This document shows, in pieces, positions 37,201-48,730 of a DNA stretch of 64,000 nucleotides; the stretch's first letter is position 1; each line of letters begins with the position of its first letter. A program made the position numbers and the translations under genes. Source of the DNA: Chloroflexota bacterium. GTDB lineage: Bacteria > Chloroflexota > Anaerolineae > Anaerolineales > Villigracilaceae. The notes beneath the pieces are model-generated. The model was not told the DNA's origin. It worked only from the letters and a program-made list of their open reading frames with translations, and made no database searches. The stretch lies in NCBI GenBank assembly GCA_019873655.1, contig JAIOAU010000002.1, positions 151,311-215,310 on the forward strand. Reading direction: 5' to 3'.

Positions 37201-40200
37201 TCGCGCCCTCGGCATTCACCCTCGCCGGATTGTTTCAATCCCTCAATCGGGACAAAGGACGTTCAAACTCTCATTTATCAAACAATCTCTTGACGATGAT
37301 AATGTTTCAATCCCTCAATCGGGACAAAGGACGTTCAAACTATTGTCATCGTGGCGTCACAGCGGGCAAGCAATTGGTTTCAATCCCTCAATCGGGACAA
37401 AGGACGTTCAAACGCGGCTTGTCAGTATTGCTTCCCTAATCTTTACGTGTTTCAATCCCTCAATCGGGACAAAGGACGTTCAAACGCGGGAGCCCCTCCC
37501 CTGTGACGCTGCGGGCACCCGTTTCAATCCCTCAATCGGGACAAAGGACGTTCAAACGCGGTCAGGCGGCAAGGATGACCGCCAAAAAAAAGTTTCAATC
37601 CCTCAATCGGGACAAAGGACGTTCAAACATTGACGGGCTGTGCGTTAGCATTGTCACGCGCGTTGTTTCAATCCCTCAATCGGGACAAAGGACGTTCAAA
37701 CCCGATAGTCGCCCAAGCGCCGGTCGAGGCGGCGCGGATGTTTCAATCCCTCAATCGGGACAAAGGACGTTCAAACTTTATCCACAGCCGCACAGACTAT
37801 TAAGCCAAGTGCAAGGGTTTCAATCCCTCAATCGGGACAAAGGACGTTCAAACAAGGCAATGTCGGCTTTGAGTTGTGGGTGCGGAAGGGTTTCAATCCC
37901 TCAATCGGGACAAAGGACGTTCAAACTTCCTTCCTGGGAAGGAATACAACCCGCCAGAACTGGTTTCAATCCCTCAATCGGGACAAAGGACGTTCAAACG
38001 CGATGTTCCAGAAGATGCGGTGCTTTTCAGGTAAAGTTTCAATCCCTCAATCGGGACAAAGGACGTTCAAACGAGAGCGGGCGGATAGCCGGGATACCGC
38101 CCGCGACTACGTTTCAATCCCTCAATCGGGACAAAGGACGTTCAAACCCTGAAGGTCATCCACCTGGGGGACGTAATTGACGGAGTTTCAATCCCTCAAT
38201 CGGGACAAAGGACGTTCAAACGCCAGCACCCCAACCGGCGGCAGCCACCATCCCCAGTTTCAATCCCTCAATCGGGACAAAGGACGTTCAAACGCCGTCC
38301 GCCGCCTGCGGTACGCCGTTCCCATTTGCCGTTTCAATCCCTCAATCGGGACAAAGGACGTTCAAACCGCCGGTCGGGCTGGCTGCCTTGTCCCAATAGC
38401 GGTTTCAATCCCTCAATCGGGACAAAGGACGTTCAAACTCCACCGCGTCGAGCGCCGCCTCCAGTTGCTCGTCCGTTTCAATCCCTCAATCGGGACAAAG
38501 GACGTTCAAACGGGTAGGACGCGAGCCATAAGGCAAAATAACAACATCCGTTTCAATCCCTCAATCGGGACAAAGGACGTTCAAACCCGGGACGACCCCG
38601 GGCACGCCGAAGACGCCGGACGTGTTTCAATCCCTCAATCGGGACAAAGGACGTTCAAACTTTGGGATCCAGGACAGATCAGGAAGAGAGATAGCCGTTT
38701 CAATCCCTCAATCGGGACAAAGGACGTTCAAACCAGGATCACGCTATTCGTGCCGCCCGAATACGTATCCCCTGGTTTCAATCCCTCAATCGGGACAAAG
38801 GACGTTCAAACTTTAGAGAAATGGTATGATGAGGGGCTTATATCTCAAGTTTCAATCCCTCAATCGGGACAAAGGACGTTCAAACGGATGAGATGTCGAG
38901 ATCGTAAGCGAGACCACGGCGTGTTTCAATCCCTCAATCGGGACAAAGGACGTTCAAACATCCCGCCATTCCAGATTTCTGGCGCTGAAATACACGTTTC
39001 AATCCCTCAATCGGGACAAAGGACGTTCAAACATTCAACTGAAACGGCTGGAGCAACGGACGAACAAGGTTTCAATCCCTCAATCGGGACAAAGGACGTT
39101 CAAACCAAAGCACGGTATGAACCACCATACGCAGACGAATTTGAGTTTCAATCCCTCAATCGGGACAAAGGACGTTCAAACTTGCTCGGCTATCGCTGGA
39201 ATTCGCTCATCATTGGCGGTTTCAATCCCTCAATCGGGACAAAGGACGTTCAAACCGGAATATCCTGGGAGACATTCAGCGCGAATTGAAGTTTCAATCC
39301 CTCAATCGGGACAAAGGACGTTCAAACCACAATCGCTGTGGGACGCGAAAGAAAAACTCGGAGTTTCAATCCCTCAATCGGGACAAAGGACGTTCAAACA
39401 CCGGCGATTCTGTGTTTTCCTGAGGGCATGATGAAGGTTTCAATCCCTCAATCGGGACAAAGGACGTTCAAACACGTCCTGCGGAGGATATTCCCACGTG
39501 ATTTCGTAAGTTTCAATCCCTCAATCGGGACAAAGGACGTTCAAACCCATCGTGGGGCGGCGGTCGGCGCGGGCCTCTGGGGGTTTCAATCCCTCAATCG
39601 GGACAAAGGACGTTCAAACACGAATCGGTGTCCATTCCCGATTCGTGGGTAAAGCGGTTTCAATCCCTCAATCGGGACAAAGGACGTTCAAACTATTATC
39701 CGCCGCTTGGGGGAGCAAATTGTCATACAGTTTCAATCCCTCAATCGGGACAAAGGACGTTCAAACAGCAGGTCAGCGTGAGAAATGCTTTGGGCACATC
39801 TTGTTTCAATCCCTCAATCGGGACAAAGGACGTTCAAACAAATGCTTTGGGCACATCTTTACGAAGGCGAATCAGCAGTTTCAATCCCTCAATCGGGACA
39901 AAGGACGTTCAAACACGAATGCCGCTGAGGCCCTCCAGCCCAAACTACCAGTGTTTCAATCCCTCAATCGGGACAAAGGACGTTCAAACCGCCGAAAACG
40001 TCATGATGGCCTGCGAGACATTTAGCGTTTCAATCCCTCAATCGGGACAAAGGACGTTCAAACGAGCGGTGATGGGCGGCTCGCTTTCGCGATAAGCCTT
40101 GTTTCAATCCCTCAATCGGGACAAAGGACGTTCAAACCAGTGTTGGCCTGGCGCATTGTTCCGGGCATGCTTAGTTTCAATCCCTCAATCGGGACAAAGG

Positions 40201-43200
40201 ACGTTCAAACGCCCCACCGCGACTTTATCCCACGCTTCGCCATGTCGTTTCAATCCCTCAATCGGGACAAAGGACGTTCAAACGCAATCCACGCTTGCTT
40301 GGGTCGAGCATATACACGAGTTTCAATCCCTCAATCGGGACAAAGGACGTTCAAACCAAGTTGGCCCAGAAATCCCAGCGGGGATAGATACTAGTTTCAA
40401 TCCCTCAATCGGGACAAAGGACGTTCAAACATCCAACCATAATACGCTTTGCCAGCATTTTCGCACGTTTCAATCCCTCAATCGGGACAAAGGACGTTCA
40501 AACCCAGGCGCGGATGGCCGATGTTTGCTCCAAGTCCAGGTTTCAATCCCTCAATCGGGACAAAGGACGTTCAAACCCGATTGGTAAGGTGTGGCATGGC
40601 ACGAGGAAAAGGCCGTTTCAATCCCTCAATCGGGACAAAGGACGTTCAAACACAACACCGCCCGGGCGGCCGGGGCGATGAATCGAGTTTCAATCCCTCA
40701 ATCGGGACAAAGGACGTTCAAACCAAAAAAAGAGAGTAAAAGCCCCCATCCCCCCCTACGCCTGTTTCAATCCCTCAATCGGGACAAAGGACGTTCAAAC
40801 TGCCGCCGGTTGACGTGGTGGGCGGGGGGTCATACAGTTTCAATCCCTCAATCGGGACAAAGGACGTTCAAACAATTCGCTCCCCTGGTAGACGAACATG
40901 GAACTGGCGGTTTCAATCCCTCAATCGGGACAAAGGACGTTCAAACTGCGCCAGGCAGGCCGGACGTGGCCGCGCTTGTCGTTGAAGTTTCAATCCCTCA
41001 ATCGGGACAAAGGACGTTCAAACGTCTCCGCCGCGGAGAAAATCGCCGCCGTCGCCCTGGTTTCAATCCCTCAATCGGGACAAAGGACGTTCAAACGGAA
41101 TACAAGTTGGTGTCTGCAAGTTCCGAAAGTGGTTTCAATCCCTCAATCGGGACAAAGGACGTTCAAACGCGACGCGGTAGCCGTACTCCGTCCGCAAACT
41201 CCAGGTTTCAATCCCTCAATCGGGACAAAGGACGTTCAAACCCGGGGCGACCGTCAGCCAGCCCGGGCCTCAGTCGCGTTTCAATCCCTCAATCGGGACA
41301 AAGGACGTTCAAACCTCCGCAACCAGAAGCAGGAGGCCGAATGGCACATAGTTTCAATCCCTCAATCGGGACAAAGGACGTTCAAACACGGTTCGTAATC
41401 GCTGCGCGAACCTGTCCAGGACGTTTCAATCCCTCAATCGGGACAAAGGACGTTCAAACGGCGGTAGATGCAATGGGGGCGGGGTGCTGGTTGCTGTTTC
41501 AATCCCTCAATCGGGACAAAGGACGTTCAAACGAACCTGGCGATGGACGGCGCAGACGATTTGTTCGAGTTTCAATCCCTCAATCGGGACAAAGGACGTT
41601 CAAACCCGCCATTCCCGCCATAGCGGTCGCCGCTGACGGTGGTTTCAATCCCTCAATCGGGACAAAGGACGTTCAAACCTGCAGAAGTTGCGGTTAGTGC
41701 CCTCAAGCGGTTCTGTTTCAATCCCTCAATCGGGACAAAGGACGTTCAAACCGCCAACACGCGCCCCATCGGACGAGCGGATAAGGTCGTTTCAATCCCT
41801 CAATCGGGACAAAGGACGTTCAAACTTCCTGCGCCCGCCCGCTCGCGAAGCCGTATTTCCCGTTTCAATCCCTCAATCGGGACAAAGGACGTTCAAACCT
41901 GTCATCTTGATTGGCTACGTGTTCTACATCCTCGTGTTTCAATCCCTCAATCGGGACAAAGGACGTTCAAACAGGTCGCCGGCGGGGTTGTCAGAAGGGT
42001 GGTGACGGGTTTCAATCCCTCAATCGGGACAAAGGACGTTCAAACTCGCCGCCGCCGAGCGGAGGCTGGAGAAAATCACCAGTTTCAATCCCTCAATCGG
42101 GACAAAGGACGTTCAAACAAGCGCAAGATCTCTTCACATGCCGCGCAATGGTCAGTTTCAATCCCTCAATCGGGACAAAGGACGTTCAAACCGCACCCCC
42201 ACCCCCAGGCATCCCCCCCGCAAATGGTTTCAATCCCTCAATCGGGACAAAGGACGTTCAAACCAAGAACAGCAGATAGCCCCAAATACGCACACCAAAA
42301 GTTTCAATCCCTCAATCGGGACAAAGGACGTTCAAACCCGCTTACCCTGGGGCGCATAGCGTTTACAATGTAGTTTCAATCCCTCAATCGGGACAAAGGA
42401 CGTTCAAACAGAACGGGCAGCATCGCCCATGTCGTGCAATTCGTTGTTTCAATCCCTCAATCGGGACAAAGGACGTTCAAACTATTAATCATATCACATA
42501 ATCCACCTGACAATAGAATGTTTCAATCCCTCAATCGGGACAAAGGACGTTCAAACTTGGGGAGAACCCACCGGTCCCGGAAGCTGGAAAGAAGTTTCAA
42601 TCCCTCAATCGGGACAAAGGACGTTCAAACGAGTAGATTGCTGACCCTTGCTCATGTCGCTAATATGTTTCAATCCCTCAATCGGGACAAAGGACGTTCA
42701 AACGACAGAGTGACCTGCGTGACGGTCGATGCGCTGGAGACGTTTCAATCCCTCAATCGGGACAAAGGACGTTCAAACGTGGGGCGGATTTAATCTCAAA
42801 GTGTTTTCCATGCGTTTCAATCCCTCAATCGGGACAAAGGACGTTCAAACGGCAGTCGTGCCAAACGTCGCGAGCTCCAAAGTAAAGTTTCAATCCCTCA
42901 ATCGGGACAAAGGACGTTCAAACCGTAACCTGACGAAGCCACGCGCCGCTTATCGCCCGTTTCAATCCCTCAATCGGGACAAAGGACGTTCAAACCATCT
43001 GTCACGCGCCCCAGCGCCATCTCTGTAATGCTGTTTCAATCCCTCAATCGGGACAAAGGACGTTCAAACCATTGTGGACGCCTACCGCCGCTCGTTGGGC
43101 GCGCTAGTTTCAATCCCTCAATCGGGACAAAGGACGTTCAAACGTGTTCGAGTACCACGGCGCGCTCTGGAAGTTCGGAGTTTCAATCCCTCAATCGGGA

Positions 43201-46200
43201 CAAAGGACGTTCAAACAATTCTGCGGCGCTGACCGACATCCGCAGCGTCTTGTTTCAATCCCTCAATCGGGACAAAGGACGTTCAAACCGTAGACGATCC
43301 GGCCCCATCTTTCGATCCGGAGAGTTTCAATCCCTCAATCGGGACAAAGGACGTTCAAACCGTAAGCGGGTCGCTTGCCCCGCCGATGGCGGCAACGTTT
43401 CAATCCCTCAATCGGGACAAAGGACGTTCAAACGCGAAGAGTATGACACAACGCCGCCGAGCGCGCGGTAGTTTCAATCCCTCAATCGGGACAAAGGACG
43501 TTCAAACCGATGGGGCGCGTGTTGGCGGGGCGTCCGCCGTGTGGTTTCAATCCCTCAATCGGGACAAAGGACGTTCAAACGGATGGTGATTTCTGCCGCC
43601 GCCCACCCCGCCTATTTGTTTCAATCCCTCAATCGGGACAAAGGACGTTCAAACGAGCCAGACATAGTTGTAGCCCCGCCGGACAATCGTTTCAATCCCT
43701 CAATCGGGACAAAGGACGTTCAAACAACGAACGGTGGTCGGACGCCGCCGTGATAAGAGCAGTTTCAATCCCTCAATCGGGACAAAGGACGTTCAAACAA
43801 TGGGCGCGCCGCCGCGCAGGTCAAGAAGGAAGAGTTTCAATCCCTCAATCGGGACAAAGGACGTTCAAACTCTTTGGCCTGGCAGAGCGGCGGGCTAACG
43901 GATTTACTCGTTTCAATCCCTCAATCGGGACAAAGGACGTTCAAACTTAATCCTCCTGAAAAATAGTATAGCCGGGACAGAGTCAGTTTCAATCCCTCAA
44001 TCGGGACAAAGGACGTTCAAACCAGCCAAGCGGAACGTAGGGAGCGGGAGTGTCTGTGGTTTCAATCCCTCAATCGGGACAAAGGACGTTCAAACCGCTC
44101 GCTCGATCTGACCAGCGGCGGCGAGGCGATGTTTCAATCCCTCAATCGGGACAAAGGACGTTCAAACATTGCCCGTCCTGCGCGGTCTCGCGCAGGATGA
44201 GGTTTCAATCCCTCAATCGGGACAAAGGACGTTCAAACAATGGGCGGTCGCAATTGTCCCGTTTTGGGCGCGCGAGTTTCAATCCCTCAATCGGGACAAA
44301 GGACGTTCAAACTTCCGATTCGACGGCCAGTTCCACGCCGTAGAACCGGTTTCAATCCCTCAATCGGGACAAAGGACGTTCAAACAGTGGGCTGGAATTC
44401 CAGGTGTACGAGCAGAGAGAGTTTCAATCCCTCAATCGGGACAAAGGACGTTCAAACCGCCGCATGACCGACGCGGCCGGGGGGCTTGACAGTTTCAATC
44501 CCTCAATCGGGACAAAGGACGTTCAAACGCATTAGTACTTTTGGGGGATTGAAACGACCGCAAAAGTTTCAATCCCTCAATCGGGACAAAGGACGTTCAA
44601 ACAATGACGATGCACGCGACGACGCCCAGCACGAAGACGTTTCAATCCCTCAATCGGGACAAAGGACGTTCAAACCCGTGGCCGAACTGCGCCGCAACCT
44701 GCATCGCCTCGGTTTCAATCCCTCAATCGGGACAAAGGACGTTCAAACCGGGCCGCGCGGCTCGAAGTCCTCCCGAATTTCGAGTGTTTCAATCCCTCAA
44801 TCGGGACAAAGGACGTTCAAACCGCGAACGCGGCGAACGACCGCGTTCCAGCGAACGTGGTTTCAATCCCTCAATCGGGACAAAGGACGTTCAAACGCGA
44901 CCCGCTCATCTGGTTCGCCCGCCGCTTCATGGTTTCAATCCCTCAATCGGGACAAAGGACGTTCAAACAGTGTATTGCCAAGCGCGCCATCGCTCCGGCC
45001 CCGTTTCAATCCCTCAATCGGGACAAAGGACGTTCAAACTACCAGATTCGAGACGAAATCGCCGCGCTGAAGGAGTTTCAATCCCTCAATCGGGACAAAG
45101 GACGTTCAAACCCTGGCCAACTCACGCGCACGCTCCGGCGTAAATTTCGTTTCAATCCCTCAATCGGGACAAAGGACGTTCAAACTTATCGGGCGCAAAA
45201 GAAGATTGCCGCCGGGAAGAGTTTCAATCCCTCAATCGGGACAAAGGACGTTCAAACCTTGGTCGTGAAAGCGCGGGAGGTGGTTTCAACAGTTTCAATC
45301 CCTCAATCGGGACAAAGGACGTTCAAACAGATGATGAGCGTCATTGCCCGCCCCGGAAACGGCAAGTTTCAATCCCTCAATCGGGACAAAGGACGTTCAA
45401 ACTTCAATCGGGCGCGTTGTCGCCAAGCCTGTTGTTGTCGTTTCAATCCCTCAATCGGGACAAAGGACGTTCAAACCGGTCTGCGGGCGTCCCTTTCCCT
45501 GCTGGACTTGCCGGTTTCAATCCCTCAATCGGGACAAAGGACGTTCAAACGGTTTGCGGGTCGCACTCCAGGCGGCCTTCGACAAGGTTTCAATCCCTCA
45601 ATCGGGACAAAGGACGTTCAAACCCAGGGCGCAGGATATGGCAAATGAGCAAGATTGACGAGTTTCAATCCCTCAATCGGGACAAAGGACGTTCAAACAT
45701 GCGCCTGCTAGAACCCGCCAACCAGAGAGACAAAGTTTCAATCCCTCAATCGGGACAAAGGACGTTCAAACCCGCGCTGGGGAATCTCCGGGCGGTCGCC
45801 ATGCCCGTTTCAATCCCTCAATCGGGACAAAGGACGTTCAAACGAGCATATCTGGGCAGGCGGCGGAGACGGGAATCTTGTTTCAATCCCTCAATCGGGA
45901 CAAAGGACGTTCAAACTACGAGAGTCAGGCGGCAGATGGAGGCCTGGCAAACAGTTTCAATCCCTCAATCGGGACAAAGGACGTTCAAACCAACCCGCAG
46001 GCGGACGGGTATGCCCTTCTCGATATTGAGTTTCAATCCCTCAATCGGGACAAAGGACGTTCAAACGAGGTCGACCTTCGTCCAGGTCGCGCCGAAGTCG
46101 TGTTTCAATCCCTCAATCGGGACAAAGGACGTTCAAACTTTGTCTCTCTGGTTGGCGGGTTCTAGCAGGCGCATGTTTCAATCCCTCAATCGGGACAAAG

Positions 46201-48053
46201 GACGTTCAAACGGCATTCCCGGCGTTGCTGCTCATCCGGCCTCCAAAAGTTTCAATCCCTCAATCGGGACAAAGGACGTTCAAACGAGGCGGTCAGAGAC
46301 GAATAAAAAGGAGGCTGAAAATGTTTCAATCCCTCAATCGGGACAAAGGACGTTCAAACACCGCCAAAGTGCCGCGCGTTGAGACCGTCTGGCTAGTTTC
46401 AATCCCTCAATCGGGACAAAGGACGTTCAAACTGCTCCTACCCCGTCGCCTCCACCCTCCAAAAACTCACGTTTCAATCCCTCAATCGGGACAAAGGACG
46501 TTCAAACTTGGTGGCAACTGAAGACAGCGAATAGGACGCGTTTCCAGTTTCAATCCCTCAATCGGGACAAAGGACGTTCAAACCATCCGCCCAGCGATAC
46601 CCCGGCCCTGCCGTGTGGATAGTTTCAATCCCTCAATCGGGACAAAGGACGTTCAAACGCTAGGCGGCAACTCGATCTATTCGTATAATGGATAGTTTCA
46701 ATCCCTCAATCGGGACAAAGGACGTTCAAACCGATTAGCGCCAAATCCTTATACAGGATATAACGGTTTCAATCCCTCAATCGGGACAAAGGACGTTCAA
46801 ACGTTTGCCCAATCCCGCCGCCGCTCCCGCCCGAACCGTTTCAATCCCTCAATCGGGACAAAGGACGTTCAAACGCTGTCGCGCCCGGATCCGTTTTGGG
46901 GCGTCATGGAGTTTCAATCCCTCAATCGGGACAAAGGACGTTCAAACTGCCCTGCTGGAGCGCGCCGCCCGCTACGAGTTGGTTTCAATCCCTCAATCGG
47001 GACAAAGGACGTTCAAACGAAGGTATTCCGTGCCACCGGCGCCCACATACCACGCATAAGTTTCAATCCCTCAATCGGGACAAAGGACGTTCAAACTCAG
47101 GAGACCGCCGATGACGGACTACGCCACCCTGAGGTTTCAATCCCTCAATCGGGACAAAGGACGTTCAAACAAACGGCGGCATTGGTCAGGTCGTCGGGCA
47201 GGGGATTGGTTTCAATCCCTCAATCGGGACAAAGGACGTTCAAACCGCCCACATACCACGCATAAGCGACCGCGCCTGGCACGTTTCAATCCCTCAATCG
47301 GGACAAAGGACGTTCAAACCGCAGCCGAGAAAGAATTCTGCCTGCGTCTTGGCGGGGTTTCAATCCCTCAATCGGGACAAAGGACGTTCAAACGCGCACC
47401 GAAACTAGAGCTGGTCGCTTGGACAAATGTTTCAATCCCTCAATCGGGACAAAGGACGTTCAAACGCGCACGAGAGCGCGAACGCGCCGGCGGCGGCAAG
47501 GGTTTCAATCCCTCAATCGGGACAAAGGACGTTCAAACTGCATCGGACGGGGAACGGGTGGGCGGTTGTTCTGGTTTCAATCCCTCAATCGGGACAAAGG
47601 ACGTTCAAACTCCGTGCTGGGATGGAAATGGCACTGGCGTGCTTGGGTTTCAATCCCTCAATCGGGACAAAGGACGTTCAAACAGTGGTGAAGAATGGCG
47701 ACGAGTTTAGGCGAGGCGGGTTTCAATCCCTCAATCGGGACAAAGGACGTTCAAACGCCGCCACGGCCAGCCCCCCGCCCGCAGACGGAAAGTTTCAATC
47801 CCTCAATCGGGACAAAGGACGTTCAAACTCGCTGCGCTCGGTATAAGCCAGCGCATTCTCGCCAAACTGTTTCAATCCCTCAATCGGGACAAAGGACGTT
47901 CAAACAGGATGAGGCGATTGTCTCGGCGCAGTCGCTGTTGTTGTTTCAATCCCTCAATCGGGACAAAGGACGTTCAAACGCACCCCGTACCGCATCCCGA
48001 CATGATTGGCGACGTAGTTTCAATCCCTCAATCGGGACAAAGGACGTTCAAAC
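31291..48053 (-). CRISPR. CRISPR array, about 229 repeats of 37 bp
   Basis: By hand count about 229 repeats and 228 spacers occur, at a mean period of 73.4 bases. On the plus strand each repeat starts GTTTCAATCCCTC and ends AAGGACGTTCAAAC. On the minus strand it ends ATTGAAAC, the usual 8-base crRNA 5' handle, so transcription runs leftward. This fits a leader on the right and decayed repeats on the left. Spacers are 34-41 bases. I found only one internal repeat change (A to G at 36817, repeat 36790-36826). Several spacers are duplicated, inverted or overlapping. A full-length pre-crRNA would be almost 17 kb. Cas6 (57677-58531) should process it. Type I-D and type III-C effectors probably share the crRNAs. 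Confidence 0.98.
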
Positions 48054-48407
48054 GGCTCTCGCACAGCCTCGGATTTCTCCCACTATCATACCTAAAAAAG
48101 CCAAAAACCTCAATGACTCGTCCCACTTTTCGCCCGAAACAGACTTTCCGGCCATACGCTCGTCCCACTTTCGGTTTCCAGACATCCTGATGCGAGTACA
48201 GGATGCACATAGCCCATTCGTAAAACGCCGGTTTTCGACATTTTGGCAATTCTTCCCAAAACCTCTCGACCGAGCCATATTTGGCGCTATGCTTTTGCGA
48301 GCGCCCTCGGCCAATGGGCCGCCGCTTCCCCTCTCGCAAAACCATCTGCGCCGCCTCGCGCCGTCGAATACCGTTCCACAACCGGCCTTCAGATAACTAT
48401 CCGACTA
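48054..48407 (-). promoter_or_regulatory. CRISPR leader region
   Basis: These 354 bases lie between the newest repeat and cas2 and hold no convincing gene. They are less G-rich near the array. A 13-base motif (CTCGTCCCACTTT) occurs twice in direct orientation, at 48117 and 48159, 42 bases apart, and could be a leader-anchoring or integration host factor-type site. The last bases (48395-48418) carry an octamer-like repeat (ACTATCCG, ACTATCAG, ACTACAAA) that runs into the cas2 end. Confidence 0.75.
48085..48113 (-). promoter_or_regulatory. Leader promoter for pre-crRNA
   Basis: On the minus strand a -35 TTGAGG (48108-48113) and -10 TATGAT (48085-48090) are exactly 17 bases apart. The predicted start near 48078 lies about 25 bases before the first repeat. 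Confidence 0.6.
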
Positions 48408-48692
48408 TCAGACTACAAACACCGTCGGCTCCTTTGGCGGCTCCGAACCGACCGTTTCCACCTGCTTCAAACACGCCGCGCAGAGCGGATAAAAGCGTAC
48501 GCTATCCTGCTTTGGGTTGAGCAACTTCTCAAGTTTATTTTGCAACAGCACCAGTTCCTTATCGTTCAGGAACAACTCGAACAGACTGTACTGCGTCCAT
48601 TGCCCAAAGCCGCTCAACACCTTATGCACCTTCGTCCGCCGGCGGTCCGAAGGAATATCGTAAGCCACAATGTAGAAGCGCCGCTCGCTCAT
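48408..48692 (-). CDS. cas2: CRISPR-associated protein Cas2
   Basis: The 94-residue protein starts SERRFYIVAYDIPSDRRRTK, with the conserved YDI and its Asp, followed by KVLSGFGQWTQYSLFE. Cas2 dimers hold two Cas1 dimers in the spacer integration complex. It is the last gene before the leader, the common arrangement. The gap to cas1 is 38 bases and contains octamer-like repeats. Confidence 0.95.
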   Translation of the reverse strand: MSERRFYIVAYDIPSDRRRTKVHKVLSGFGQWTQYSLFELFLNDKELVLLQNKLEKLLNPKQDSVRFYPLCAACLKQVETVGSEPPKEPTVFVV

Positions 48693-48730
48693 ATCTGCCC
48701 CATCGGTCGTTCGTCTATCAGACTGTCTGA

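Noticed and set aside
45403..45439. Spacer beginning TTCAATCGGGC, resembling the repeat core TCAATCGGG
   Set aside because: Only nine shared bases, could be chance; too weak to call a repeat-derived spacer.
48233..48380. Possible small gene in the leader
   Set aside because: Frames here lack ribosome sites and family features, and the region is better explained as leader sequence.
31204..48396. Dozens of plus-strand open reading frames rich in SLNRDKGRSN, PQSGQRTFK or NPSIGTKDVQT
   Set aside because: They are the CRISPR repeat translated in its three plus-strand frames, with spacers in between; no ribosome sites or families.
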